Source: Pipra filicauda (lineage: Eukaryota > Chordata > Aves > Passeriformes > Pipridae). Taken from it: a stretch of 64,000 bases of DNA. Shown one piece after another: positions 1-25,550 of the stretch. The notes under the pieces were generated by a model that was not told the DNA's origin, searched no databases, and saw nothing but the letters and a program-made list of their open reading frames with translations. Location: positions 1 through 64,000 of the forward strand of contig NW_024104771.1 in assembly GCF_003945595.2 (NCBI RefSeq), given 5' to 3'. Position 1 is the first letter of the stretch; every line of letters starts with the position of its first letter. The position numbers were made by a program, and so were the translations under genes.

Positions 1-1678
1 GTGAGGTCGCAGGTGCATCTCACCCTGTCCCACCTGCAGAAGGTGGGATCCCACCTCGGGAGGTGCCAGTGCAGGGTCTGGAGGGGTTTTACCCTCCCTC
101 CTCCCAAAATATTCCAGGTTAGGGGTGCAGAGAGGCAGCGCTGGTCCCAAAGAAAGGTGGTCTCGTCCCTCCCCAGGCTCTGCCCCATTTATCCCTGTGC
201 CCCAAACCTCTCCTCTCCTAATTCCTGCTGTAACCCTATCAAGGTGACGGATTAGAACATCCCGGTGAGTCAGCGATGAGGTCAGGAGCGTGGCAGCCGG
301 ATCCTCTGCGCTCCAGCCCTGCTTGTTCCCCCCTGGATTATTTGGAACACTTTGGGAAGGCACAGTGGGGGACACGAGGACACGGGAGGTTTTCTCCTTC
401 GTCACCCAGCAGCGGCCTGGCCCTGCATCCCGGGGGTTTTCCATGGGGAGGTGTGTGCCGGGATGCAGCAGGTGCCAGCACAGCCTCAGTTTCCCCATCC
501 ATAGGGACTGGGATGCGTCAGCCCCTCGGAGCAAACGGGGGCTGTAATTCCCGTGGGGAAGAGCTGGGAGAGGCTGAGGAGTGCAACGACTCTCCCTGAG
601 CTCTGGGGAAGCGGGAAAAAACCACAAGTTACAGGATTTTTTTCTGACAGCACTTTATTCCAGCTGAGGGCTCCTCCCCTGCCTCTGGCACCCGGGGTCA
701 TGTGCAGGGAGTGGGGCTGGGAGCAGGTCCCGGGGTCAGAGGGGGACGATGCTGGGGGTCAGAGGGGGTTTTGGGGGGTCAGAGGGAGTTTTGGGGTCGG
801 AGGGGGCCGAGCAGCAGATGGGGCCGAGCGGCGAGCATGGCATCGTGCCAGCTGCTGGCACGGAGTGCTGGAGCGACGCTTTCCCAGGGAAAATTAAGAT
901 ACTTCCCGTCCTCCCCCCCACCTCGGTGTGAACCGGCCTCCCCTGACAGGCGATGGCTCCCAGCTGTGTGTCCGTCCCTCCGTCTGTTCCCGTTGGAGAG
1001 GCCACGGCGGGGCCGGTGACACTGCTCTGCCCGTGTCCCTGGCCAGTCTGAGGTGACTCGTGGCAGAGCTGGCACCTGGGCCACGCTCTGGTTTGGGGCT
1101 TGGGGGGCCCGGGGGTGCTGCTGGTGCCTTTAGGGGGACCCCCGGGGTGCCTCTCGTTGCTGTGGGTGAGAACAGGGGGGATCTGCTCCCTCGGGCAGAG
1201 CGAGGCTCCGTTCCACGCTCCCTGGAGCACATCCCTTGTCCCTCTCCCTCTGCTGTGCCCCTCATCCTCATCCTCATCCTCCTCCCTCCCCGCTGGCAGC
1301 AGCGGCTCGGCCGCTTTCCCCGAGCTGCTCATTCCAAGGTTCATCATTTCCTCTGGGCTTCCACGGCCCCGGTTGTTTGCTCCTCTTGCCGTGGTCACTT
1401 CAGCTGCAGCTCCCAGCCCCTGGCTCTGGGGCGGGATATTTTCTTCCCGGGAATGTTGCCCGTGCTGTGCCGAGCTCTCTCTCGTGAGTCACCTCTGGCT
1501 CTGCCCAGCCCGGTATCCCGTGGGATTCCCTGCACCTTCTCCAGCTGCTCAGCATCCCCCGCTGGCTGCGCCCGGGGTTTTCCAGGCTGGATTTATGTTG
1601 CTGCTTTGTGCCCAGACTGCTCAGGGGCTCACATCCCCACGGAGCAATCCAGGTGATCCCACTGTGTCTCCTCTGCAG
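1..1678 (+). other. PLXDC1: PLXDC1 upstream intron, left window edge
   Basis: GC-rich sequence before the first recognisable PLXDC1 exon. It ends in a pyrimidine-rich tract and the CAG acceptor at 1676-1678. I found no exon encoding the signal peptide or the variable N-terminal segment known in this family, so those exons should lie left of the window. A short CTCATC run lies near 1260-1282. Open frames here on both strands have no recognisable protein content. Confidence 0.7.
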
Positions 1679-14853
<13,175 letters not shown>

Positions 14854-16422
14854 GCGATTCCTCCCTTCCCTCCCTCCCCTCCTGCATCCCGAACCTGCAT
14901 CCTGCATCCCGAACCTCCCGTTATCCCACTGCAAAGTCTGTCCCCTTCCTGGAGGAGGAACGGCAAGGAGAGAGAGGAAAAAAAAAAAAAGGACCCAAGA
15001 AATGGAGATTTCTTTTTTTTTTTTTTTTTTCAAGGAGGAGGCTGGATGTGCCTGGATCCTCCTGGGCACCTCCTGGGTGTGGTGGGGGGGGGGAAAGTGC
15101 AGCCAACTTTTGACCTTGGTGAGGGGTTTTTTGGGCTTTTTGTTTGTTTGGGTTTTTTTTACCTCTTCCCTCCTCCACCAGAGCAGCAGAAATGGGGGGG
15201 GGGAAATCTCGTTCTGGGGGTGCCTCGAGCAGCAGGTTCTTGGGGAGCAAAGAGAAGCTTTTGGGGGCACATTGGCTCTGGAATGCTCAGGAATGTCGTG
15301 TTGGTGCCTCTCCCCTCTCGTGGGAAGCGGGATCAGATGTTGTGGTGGCCCAGGAGGGGTCAGATTGGCTCTGCAGGGCTCCTCTCCCATCCCCTCACCC
15401 CCCAGCTCTGTCCCTTTCTCCCCTTTGCCTTCTTTAATTGACATTTAATTTTGCCTTCACGGCTCTGAAGCCTCAAGTCCTGGTCTCCTCCACCACCTTG
15501 GATCCAGCTCTGCCTTCAAAGCAACACCTTCCAGCCCCTCCCCTGGAGAAAGGGGAACCTGAACTATTTTAAGGACTAAAAACCCTGCAGAGGATTCACC
15601 TCCAGGATTCTCGCGAGCCCACGGCTTTGATGCGCTTTTTGGCATCTAATTAGTTTGCTAAATTGCTAATTATGACCCTTCCCCTAAAGGAGACGGAGAG
15701 TAGGGGAAAAAAAATCTGAGATTCCTTCAAAATACGTCCCCATGGGCACCGATCCAGTGGGAACAAGGTGGATCTGATGGAAGAGAGGGTGGGGAGAGAG
15801 CACTGGAAAACACAGGCTAAATCCTGGGGCAAATCCAAGCTCATCCATGGGCGTTTCAGATAAATAAGGAGTGCCTGGACAGCCCAGGAAATGCAGAAAT
15901 CACCTGGTCGCCGTCGTAGTTTTGAGTCAGTGGGATTATTTTCCCTGATTTTTGTTTTATTTTACCTCACCTGTGACGAGCCCCAGGTGTGGATCTGGGG
16001 CTTCCAGGACCTGACCCCAAGGAAGGGCTTCCCCACCAGGACCTCTTGGGGTTTTTCTCCTCCCTCTGAGCCCTGGGAATTTGAGATTAAACCTGCAAAA
16101 AAAAAAAACCCTCTGCCCAACTCCACAGACGGGGTGTAAAGAAAGGGAGAACCCACATTTTGGGCCCAGTTAAAATTTTATTTCCCCTCCCCTAAAAAGG
16201 TGTTGGTTGATGAATCTTTCCCACTCCTCTTTTTGGGGGGCTTTTCCCTCCCCCCCCTTTTTTTTTTTTAATTTTCTCCTGCTCCTCTTTATTCTGATAA
16301 TCATGTCTGGTGCAGATCTGACCCAGGGGCTGGTTCAGTCAGGTTATTATGGCCCAGAAAGTCTCTTTTTAGATATTTTCAAGATAAATTTAATTCCCAG
16401 ATAAAGCTTTTAACTAAAAATT

Positions 16423-16444
16423 TGTTGGGGTTTTTTTTTGGTTT

Positions 16445-16480
<36 letters not shown>

Positions 16481-16572
16481 TTTGTTTTTTGTTTGGTTTG
16501 TTTGTTTGTGTTGTTTTTTTTTATTTTATTTTTTTATTTTATTTTTTATTATTATTTTTATTTTTATTTTTT
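16423..16572. repeat. T-rich low-complexity tract
   Basis: Long poly-T (including about 34 T at 16446-16479) followed by degenerate TTTTATT and GTTTGTTT runs. The phenylalanine-rich frames across it are artefacts. Confidence 0.95.
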
Positions 16573-17653
16573 CTCCTTCTTTCCCCAAAGTGGAAAGAAT
16601 TCAGAGGGATTCTGTCACCCAGTTTTTGCCCCAAATCTGATCTCCTTTCAAAAGAGAATTTTCTCTGGATTTAACTTTTTTTGTTTGTTTTTCCAAATAG
16701 TTACATTTGAACTGTTAATTGGAGTAGTTTTAGGCCTTGGTTTTGCTGTTTTTCTGAACAGGAACGCTTGGTAACAGCAAGATTTTGATTCTTCCTCTTC
16801 CCCTGCAAGCCCTAGAAATGCTGGGAGGGATCCAAGAATTCTGAAATGCTGCGAATTTAGAGGAAAACAGGCTTTCTAAGTAGTGTGCATTTGTATAAAT
16901 CACTACAGAAAAGGATCCTGGGAGGATTCAGGAGAAAATACGGGGATTAAGGAAGGATTCAGGTGGAAAAATAACACCATCCAAGTGCCATAACCCAGGA
17001 GAGGCTGAACTGGGATCTGTGGAACACCTGAACTTCGGGGAGATGCCAAGTCCTGAGTGCCTGGGGTGAAAAAAGGCTCTTGATTTTTAAATTATTTTGA
17101 TTTTTTTTTTTTTTTCCCCTTTAAGGAAAGAACCAAACCATAGCTGTGCTCCAGGTGTTTGCTTTTCCTTCTCCAGAGGAATTGCTCAGGTTTTGGGGCT
17201 TTAACAGCTCCAATCCATCAGCTCTCCGAGAGCTCGTAAATGGAAAATTTATTGCCCGCGGTCGGCTCCGAGCTGAAGGTTTGGCTCCCAACTGGCATCT
17301 CCTGGGGATGCTGCATCCAGAGGAGGGAAACAAGGAATGCTCTGCCCTGCCTTTTTCCCTGTGGGTGCTGGAATTCCACCTCCAGGGCAGCGGGATGTCC
17401 TGAATATTCCCCGGAGCAGCGGAAGAGAAGCCCGTAAAAAAAACTCTGGAAAAACCCCGAGGGGGACGTTGCCAGTGCCTGGAAGGAAGAGAAAAATGGC
17501 TTTTCCATCCCCAAGTGCTGCCAAGAGGAGAGTTTGGATGCCCCAGGTCTGACCCATCGGGGCCAACCCTCCTTCCCGGTCCCCGAACTCCGGCTCCGAG
17601 TTGACCTTGGAGTCTCTTCCTGGAGGGAAGAACGTGGGGATGACATAAAAAAT

Positions 17654-17842
17654 CAGCTTGATTTGGCTTTTCTCGCCCCCATCCCGAGGTTTTTCCCTCT
17701 GGATTCCGGTGGAACCAGCTTGATTTGGCTTTTCTCGCCCCCATCCCGAGGTTTTTCCCTCTGGATCCCGGTGGAACCAGCTTGATTTGGCTTTTCTTGC
17801 CCCCATCCCGAGGTTTTTCCCTCTGGATCCCGGTGGATTCCG
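17654..17842. repeat. 62-bp unit in three copies
   Basis: CAGCTTGATTTGGCTTTTCT begins at 17654, 17716 and 17778, an exact 62-bp period. Each copy continues CCCCATCCCGAGGTTTTTCC and CTCTGGAT. Copies are nearly identical, so the expansion looks recent. Confidence 0.95.
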
Positions 17843-18321
17843 GGCTCCTTTCGGTGTCCGTGGGTGTCGTGACCTTCTGTTGTGTCACCACAGAGGGGTC
17901 GGGGCCCCCCCAGCCGGGCTCAGAGGGGTGAAAAAAAGGGATGCAACCCCCAAATCTCCTCGTTTTTGGCCCCTGCTGAGCGTGTCCTCGGGGCAGGTCC
18001 CTCTCCCAGGGGGACAATTCCATCCCTTCCCGCTCCCTGGGCCCTGCTCAGCAGCTGGGAGGACACCAGACCTGGGATTTGGTTCTGCTCCCACGAAAAT
18101 TTGGGGGCTCGACCCCCCCCCCCCTCCACCATTTCCAACATTTAAAAAAAAAAAAAATAATAAAAAATATTCTCCTAATAACTAAAGGCCTATTTTCCAC
18201 GTACTTGAATTTCCAGCACAGTTTGGACTCTTTTGAGGGACTTTAAAGGCACTTTAACTGTCTTTTACTGCAATGTATTTGCTATGGATTTACCTGCATG
18301 GAATAAGAAGTCTGGATATGA

Positions 18322-18327
18322 AATAAA
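18322..18327 (+). terminator. PLXDC1: Candidate PLXDC1 poly(A) signal AATAAA
   Basis: A canonical AATAAA in GATATGAAATAAAAACC is followed 25-40 bases later by TTGGACTGCTTGGTTGG, a G/T-rich stretch typical downstream of cleavage sites. Confidence 0.5.
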
Positions 18328-19074
18328 AACCTTCTTCCTTTTGGACTGCTTGGTTGGCAGGATTAGTGCTCGTGAGCCCTGGAGCAGGATGGGAATTCTT
18401 TTCATCTCGGAGTCTTTTAATTGATGCTACAAAAAAAAAAAAACACGGGGATTTCTTCTTTTTTTTTTTTCTTCCATTTTTTTAAATTTTTTTTTATTTT
18501 AAGGCACTTTTCCCCAGTCTCAGCACAGACACATCAATAGCAGGAGGAGTTCCCAGGGCTCACAGCTCCTGTAATTGAGCTCTGAATTAAGACTATCATT
18601 TGCTTCTCCTTTATTCTGCTTGGCTTGTTGGGAGGGTTTCTTTTTTTTTTCCTCTCATCTTGCCCAGTGGAGTTTCCTCGGAGCATTTGACTTCCTCCCA
18701 GTGTTCAGGTTTGGTGTTTTTTGATCTCTGCACCAGCCCCCAATTATTTCAAATACAGAAAGCACTTTAAAAGTCATTATCTGAGACCCCTCCACACCCA
18801 GGCTTCCTTTGCTGGTTTAGGTATCCATTTATTTCCATCAGGAAAATATAAAATATATCCACTTCTTCCCACTTTTTCCCTTTCACCTTCCCAAGCCCAT
18901 CACAGCCTGTTCATCCCCCTCTTCCTCAGGAGCCTTTTCCAGGCTGGGAAAAACTGTGTTAACACAATACAAACAGGAGTTAATTTAATCATGATAAAAG
19001 AATTCTCCTGTCCTGGTGCCTTGTTCCATTTCTCTGAGTGGAGTATTAGCAGATATATAATTAAACTAAATATA

Positions 19075-19720
19075 TTTTTTTCATTTATATATATATATAT
19101 ATATTCATTTTTATATATATTCCATTTTTATATATATTCCATTTTTATATATATTCCATTTTTTTATATATATATTCCATTTATACCTATTCAATTTTAT
19201 TTTCCAGTTTATTATATATGTTCCATTTTTTAATGTCCATTTCATATATATTCCATTTTCCACATTTATATATATTCCATTTCTACATATACTCAATTTA
19301 TACACATATGTATATTCCACATATATATTTATATATTCCATTTATATATGTATTCCATTATATATATATTCATTTATATATATATATTCCATTATATTAT
19401 ATATATTATATATTATATATATAAAAATGGGATCATTTTTATATGTATATTCCATTTATATATTCCATTATATATATATTCCATTATATATTCCATTATA
19501 TATATATTCCATTATATATATATATTCCATTATATATATATATTCCATTATATATATATTCCATTATATATATATTCCATTATATATATATATTCCATTA
19601 TATATATTCCATTATATATATATTCAATTTTTATATAAATTCCATTTTTTAATATATATATTCCATTTTTTAATATATATATATAGATGTATGTTCCATT
19701 TATACCCACACACACATATA
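19075..19720. repeat. TA-rich satellite, TATATATATTCCATT type
   Basis: About 650 bp of imperfect copies of a 15-25 bp unit made of a (TA)n run plus TTCCATT. Between copies the TA length varies; the ATTCCATT motif is constant and always in the same orientation. Confidence 0.95.
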
Positions 19721-21134
19721 TAAGGCAATACTTTATAATACACACATAAGGAAAAAAAATTAAATAGCTCCCAACAAACAGCTCTCAAAGCAAACAACAG
19801 CCCACAAACAGGGGGAAAAATACCTCAGCCATGCAAATAAACAAGGATTTGTGCTCTGCAAATGCAACCTCGGGTCCAAAGCAGCGTTTTGAGCCATAAT
19901 TAATGGCAGTGACAGCAAAGAAGGGAGCAGATTGTTCCAGCAGGGCCCGTGGGTGGAGGAATTAAAAAAAACCCCTCAAATAGATGCTCTGGATCTGCGT
20001 TTTTCCAAGTGCTGGGAAACGAAGCTCTGGGTACAAAGTGGGAGCAGGGAATTTGGGCTCCTGGTTCCTCCCCTGGTCGGGTGTTAAATGGATTTATTGC
20101 CTCGCTTAGAAAGGAGAAGCTGAGGGGTTTTGTTTTTTTTTTGTTTGTTTCTCGTGGAGAAATCAGGAATTTTTGGGAGATGCTGGCAGGGAAAGGGGTG
20201 GAATTCCCTGCGTGTTGACCCCCCTCACCCACCCAAAAAGATGTGGGGTTTTTTTTTTTCCCCCTCCCCAAAGGCAGAGGTGAGAGATGAGAGGGCGGGG
20301 GATAATTACCAGCACAATCCCAAAAAAAAAAAAAAGGCTGGATCCAAGGGAGCAGGAACCACCTGCACACTTCCATTCAGCTGCCACGGGAGGATCCTGC
20401 ACCAGCCTCCATCTCCTCCCACAATTTTCCCCTCACAAAAGGGCTGAGGAAGAACCTGAGAAGCCAATTGTGAACGTTTTCCACTTGTTTTTCTTACCTT
20501 TTATTTTTTTTTTTTTCCTTTTTAACAAGTAGGTCAGGGCAGGCAGCAATTTTCCCGAGCCCAATTCCATTGGTCCCCCCCTTCCTCGACTGGAACAAAA
20601 ATTGATTTTGTCACCTTTTTTAAACCCTGACAAAACCTCCAGCAGAACACACAGAAAACCCCTTTTCCCCTGCAAAAAAAAAAAAAAAAAAAAAAAAAAG
20701 AAAACACATCCCTGATAAAATTCCAGGATAAAAAGGTGGGGAGGGGGAAAAAAAGGGAAAAAAAAAAAAAAAAAGCCTTTTATATTTGCTTTTTTTGAGG
20801 ACTTGAAAAGAGCAGGTTTGCTGTTCTTTTAAGGATAATGGTGGGTTTCATGCTGCAAGAAAGCACCTCCCTGGTGCCATCCTGGAGGGTTATTTCCATG
20901 ATTCCTGAGGGATTTTTTAACTCCTCCACTTTACAGACCCATGGAATAATAACAGACCCCCGAGGTGAGAGTTTCTTAACTCCTTCCTTCCCTGTTTTCC
21001 AGCTGGTGGAGGTGGGGATAATCCAAAAAAAAATAAAAATGAGGCTCTGGGATTGGGATGCCTGGAGGGGTCTGACAGCTCTAACAGATGCACCAGTTGG
21101 GGTTTTGATCCTCAAAAACCAGCCTATTCCGTGA

Positions 21135-21312
21135 GATTTGGCATTGGGAACACGGGATTGCCTTCCTGGGAAGGGTTGGGAGGAGCCCCCGTCCCTGGAA
21201 GGGCCCAAAAAACCTGTGGATGTGGCACTTTGGGACACTTTGGGGGTGCTCAGCTGATGATCACAAAGGTCTTTTCCAGCTTTACCAGTTCCCTGATCCT
21301 GTGATTCCCAAC
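21135..21312 (+). mobile_element. CR1 LINE 3' fragment, diverged
   Basis: Forward-strand CR1 tail recognisable from AAACCTGTGGATGTGGCACT, then GATCACAAAGGTCTTTTCCA and CCTGATCCTGTGATTCC. More diverged than the other copies. Confidence 0.75.
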
Positions 21313-23164
21313 CAGAAGCCCGAAGCAATCGTCACTCAGGTTAATTAAGATTTAATTGAATCCCTTGCTGTCGCATTTCCAGGGGATTTCCAGGCTGGAT
21401 CATTCTCCCTCCCTGCACAGGACAAGTGGCTTTGGAGAGGATTTGCAGCCCCCACCAAGCCAAGCTTTTCCTTGGGGTTCCTCCAAAGGGATACCAGGCC
21501 CCCCCCAGGGCTCTCAGCCCCCGAGAACTGCTCAGATGACAAAGCAGAGCAGCTCCCGAGCTGTTCCCAAGCTTCCCATGGCTCTTTGGTGATTATCCCT
21601 GTGTTGTGCTGACAGGTTCCCATCTGTTTGGGGCTGAACGTTGCATCTTAAAAAGCAGGAGAAGGGAAAAGCACCGGCTCCAGGCTCCCTCCGGCTCCTC
21701 CTCCGACCACGGGAGCTCACGGGATGCTCAGGAATTCTCAGCAATCAGCTGCTTTTTTTTTTGGGGGGGGGGGGGTGGGGTGGGTTGGTCTCTTGTTTTT
21801 CTGCAGGATGGGAAGATGGAGAAAAGCTGGGGATAAGGGAAAATATATGGGATATTTAGATGGGAGGAGCAGGCCGGGAAAATACCCAGGCCGGATCCTC
21901 AGGAAGGGTTTGGCAACGGCAGAGGAACAAGTTTGATGTGAAGGTAAAGGATGAAGGATGAACAAGAAACCCAGGACACACCTTCCTCCACCTCTGCATC
22001 CACCCCATCCCTGCCTTCCCTCCTTCACTCTCGCATTCCCTCCATCCCAGTGTTTAGGAGCGTCCCCTGAAGGCAGGAAGCAAGAGCTGGGACTCGGGAT
22101 TCTGCCTCTGGAATCTTCCAAACGACCTTGAAGGAGTCCCTCAGCTCCTCCTGCCTCGGCGTTCCGGGGAAGCCTCACACCCCCTCCACGGGGCACCTTC
22201 CCTCAGCTCCGGGATTTAATGCACTTCCAAGCATTTTAATGCACTTCCAAGCATTTTAAAACCCTTGGAAGCGGGGCAGGGCGGAAGGACAGAGCGCTGC
22301 TGGTTTGCCTCAGCCACCACCACCGTCCAAAACGAGGTGGGAGAGGCAAGAAAACAACATTAAACCCACTCCTGCCCCCACAGAGCCAGCGATGATCCCG
22401 AGAGGAATGAGGCCATCTGGAAATTCTGCCTTTTTTTCCCCTTTTTTCCCCACTTTTTTTTTTAATTCCTCTGGCTGCATCTCATCCCTGTCCCTGCACG
22501 ATTCCATGAGCAGAACACCAATAAAATGATGGGACTTTGAGTCAAATTCTCATCAGCTCCTCAGAGGATCAAACCCCTGTGGGCTGGGATTCTGGGAATA
22601 CACACATCCCTGCCCCTTCTCATCCCTCTGCCACCCACCAGCCCTGCTCTGGCAGAAATCCTTACAAATGCCAGCCAAGGAGGACGTGGTGATTTTTATC
22701 CAGAGAATTCATTAGGCAGGACGAGAGGAAGCAGTGCCTTAATTCCCTGTGTATCCTCACACAGGCACAGCAGAGCCTGTGCTGGATGAGTCAACAATCC
22801 CATTAATCATATATTTTTATCATTTTCTAACAAGCCTTAAACTGCTTTTTTCAAGAGGAAAAAAAATGAAAGGCTGCAGCTCAGCTCCTTAATAACACTT
22901 GAGAGAGGGGAAACATTTGGCAAACGGGGGGAAATTTGATTTAAAGAGGTAAGAAGAAGAAATTTTGCTGCCCAAGACAGCAGGTGAAGGGACACAAAAC
23001 TCGAGGAATTATGTCTTTCTTCTGCAGATTATTATTATTATTATTATCATTATTATTTCCATTTTCCCATGCTTATAGCACGCTAGGTGCTGTTCTTTGG
23101 TCCTAGTGGGGCAATTTTTCCTTCATTTTCTTTTGACTCCCAGCACATTTGGTGCTTTTCTTCA

Positions 23165-23268
23165 CGGAATCACAGGGTGGTTTGGGCTGGAAGGGACCTT
23201 AAAACTCATCCAAGTCCCACCCCACTCCTTCCACCCTCCCGGGCTGCTCCATGCAGGGAATGAGCCGT
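23165..23268 (-). mobile_element. CR1 LINE 3' fragment, short
   Basis: Starts GGAATCACAGGGTGGTTTGG, then GCTGGAAGGGACCTTAAAAC and TCATCCAAGTCCCACC, the reverse-strand end of avian CR1, truncated after about 100 bp. Confidence 0.85.
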
Positions 23269-24138
23269 TAACACTCCAGCAGAAACGCCGGGAATTTGGG
23301 ACGGAATTTGGGACGACTCAATTTTCCCCTTATTACCCCTCATCCCGTCACCTCAAACCAGTTTGCAAACACTGACTGGATTACAGGTGAAAAAATAAAC
23401 CCCGTCAGTGACTCCCTCAGCCAACTGAAAGCAAACACAGGGTGATACTTTTACCTGGACTCAATTAAATCCCCGAGCCCGGTGTCACCCTCGTTACCAT
23501 TAATTATCCCAATCACTCCAGTGTTTCTGCAGGTCCAGCTCTGCCTGTTAAACACAGGATGCAGCCTCAGCCTCAGGAAGTCCTTAAACCACTCTCAGGC
23601 TCCAAAAAGGTGCCCCAGGATACTCCAGATACACCCCCAAATTATATATATATATATATATTTTTTTTTCCCCAGTGGGATCTGGTTGTTTCTCGTTATT
23701 TCTGGTCTGAGAGTCTCTGTTTTCTGTTCGTGGTGCAACACAGAGGTGCAAACAGCAAAATGATGGGGGGGGGTGAACAGAATGATCCCTGATTCCACCC
23801 AGCAGCGTTTGGGAAGGATTTAGGGAGGCAGGATGCTCTTTCTTGGAGAGATATCCAGCCAGGTCCTGCTATCCCAGGTGGAAATAGAAACAGGGACAAG
23901 GCATCTGCAGGCTCTGCTTGGCTTATTCTGCTCAACTCCAAAGCACATGATTTTTGCACACTTGCCTGATTTACCTTTTCAGCCAAAATATTGCAGTCAC
24001 AGTTACATCATCATGGCAGCCCAGCTCTTGTTGATTAATCAGACCATGCCACATCCTTACATATGAGGGTGATTTTTTGAATTTTTTTTCTGCTTCGGTT
24101 TTGCCGAGGAAAGTTCTTCTTTTGATGGAGTTCCTGAG

Positions 24139-24182
<44 letters not shown>

Positions 24183-24399
24183 GAACAGGAACAAAACCAA
24201 AACAAACAAGTGTCTTCTGGGGGAAAAAAAAAAATAAAAATACCGGGTAAAAATTCCCTTAAAGCAGCTGCGGGTCTCTGCTGCCATCGTATGGGAGCTG
24301 CCTTTGGAGCAGCGAGGAAACCTCTCCCGGGAGGTTCGGTCGCTGTCCCGAGAGAAATAGTTACTCAGGGCCAGCGACTTCGGGGAGGGGGGCAGAATT

Positions 24400-25550
24400 T
24401 ATGGCGAGAAACAGTTATTTTTAAAACCGGCCTGTAGCGAGCTGGGGATTTGCAGCTCTCACAAAGGGGGTTGACACCATTCCACGGGGAACGACGCCGT
24501 TCCACGGGGCGAAACGCGCGAGAGGCCGCGACCTGGCGTTGTAACAGCTCCGCAGGCCGAGCCGCGGGACCGCGGAAGGCTTTGGAAGGGATCCCAAAGC
24601 TCATCCCAAAATCCCGCCGGCCCCCAAGCCGCGCTCCCAGCGCCTCATTAATTATTCATTAGGTGGGCGTGACCACGCGGCTCCTGGTAACGAGGGGACG
24701 CGCTTTCCGCTACGGGAGGGGGCGTGGTTATATTTGAATATTCATGATGTGGGCGGAGACATAGGGGGCGGGAAAACCCGTGGGCTCCGCCCCCTCCCCC
24801 CTCGCGCTGAAACGCGCCGCGGGCGAAAGCGCGGGAAAGTCGTTCTGGCCCAAAATTCGCCTAAATTCGAGTAAAAGCGGGGCGGAGTTATTAATAATAA
24901 CACCGACGAAACGCCGCTGGAGTAAAACACTGCCGGAGTGACACGCTGCTGTTGTTGGTGGTGATTCCACCCCTCCAACGTGCCTGCGGCCCAACCGACA
25001 ACTAACGTCCTGAAATTTAAACGCTGGGTTTTTTTAATGTTTGCCAACATTTCTGCTCCCGAGTGAGGTACCCAAACACAGCTGTGCTGCCTGTGCGCAC
25101 CTGCCGCTGCTGCTGCGCCCAGACCCCCTTTTAAACCCCAGCAGATCCTGAAATGACGCTTTAAAAATTTGATTTTCACTGACGATAGTAATTAAGAAAT
25201 GGGGGCTCTGGGTTCTTTTTTCCCCCCACGGGGACACGGGGTTCGGTGCTCCCCACACACCCCCTCGTCCCCCCCCCCGTTCCCCTCAGAGCTCCCCGCG
25301 CCCGCCCGGCTGAGGGGCTTTGTGGAGAGCGGGTTTCCCTGAGGTGAAAAACGGCCCATAAAGTGTTTTTGCGTGAGTACCACCGACTGCGAGACCCCCT
25401 CCAGGGTCTCCACGGAGGTTTTGGGGTGCAGGTCCCCGATTTCAGCCCTCTGGCCCCAAATTTTGGCCGGCTGTGGGCAGAGGGGCCGTGGCCGGAGGGC
25501 ACAGCCTGGCCCATCCTTTGGCCTAAAGGTCTGTCACAGCCCCGGCTCAA
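24400..25550. promoter_or_regulatory. FBXO47: CpG island, candidate FBXO47 promoter
   Basis: CpG density rises sharply here compared with the AT-rich flanks. The core at 24640-24845 holds several GC boxes (GGGGGCGTGG, GTGGGCGGAG, GGGGGCGGGA, CTCCGCCCC) and two E2F-like sites, GGGCGGGAAAA near 24767 and GCGCGGGAAA near 24829. It lies 3.7 kb before the FBXO47 ATG, and an acceptor just before that ATG implies an upstream non-coding exon. Assignment to FBXO47 is inference; transcription direction cannot be read from the island. Confidence 0.55.

Larger units (their letters stand above)
14854..18345 (+). other. PLXDC1: Probable PLXDC1 3'UTR
   Basis: Sequence after the TGA has no further open gene on this strand up to AATAAA at 18322-18327. 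It holds many A and T homopolymers (for example 16446-16479), a TAATTA cluster at 15648-15675 and a 62-bp triplication at 17654-17842. An earlier AATAAA-like signal sits near 18160. The 3' end is inferred from the signal only; the true UTR may be shorter. Confidence 0.5.
18346..24399. other. PLXDC1-FBXO47 spacer, left part
   Basis: AT-rich spacer without a supported gene. It holds the TA-rich satellite (19075-19720), a CR1 fragment (21135-21312), a 20-bp direct repeat AATGCACTTCCAAGCATTTT at about 22219-22258, a short ATT run near 23029-23056, a second CR1 piece (23165-23268), a TA run near 23644 and a 39-A tract at about 24141-24179. Confidence 0.6.

Noticed and set aside
736..1398. 220-codon minus-strand frame with acidic DEDEDEG stretch
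   Set aside because: The acidic run is a CTCATC microsatellite read backwards; no conserved protein content.
1..1678. PLXDC1 signal-peptide exon among the open frames at the left edge
   Set aside because: No frame shows a plausible signal peptide followed by a phase-compatible donor; the frames are GC-rich background.
16423..16774. Phe-rich hydrophobic frames resembling membrane proteins
   Set aside because: Encoded by poly-T and TTTTATT low-complexity DNA.
19111..19745. Tyr/Ile-rich frames on both strands
   Set aside because: Translation of the TATATATTCCATT satellite.
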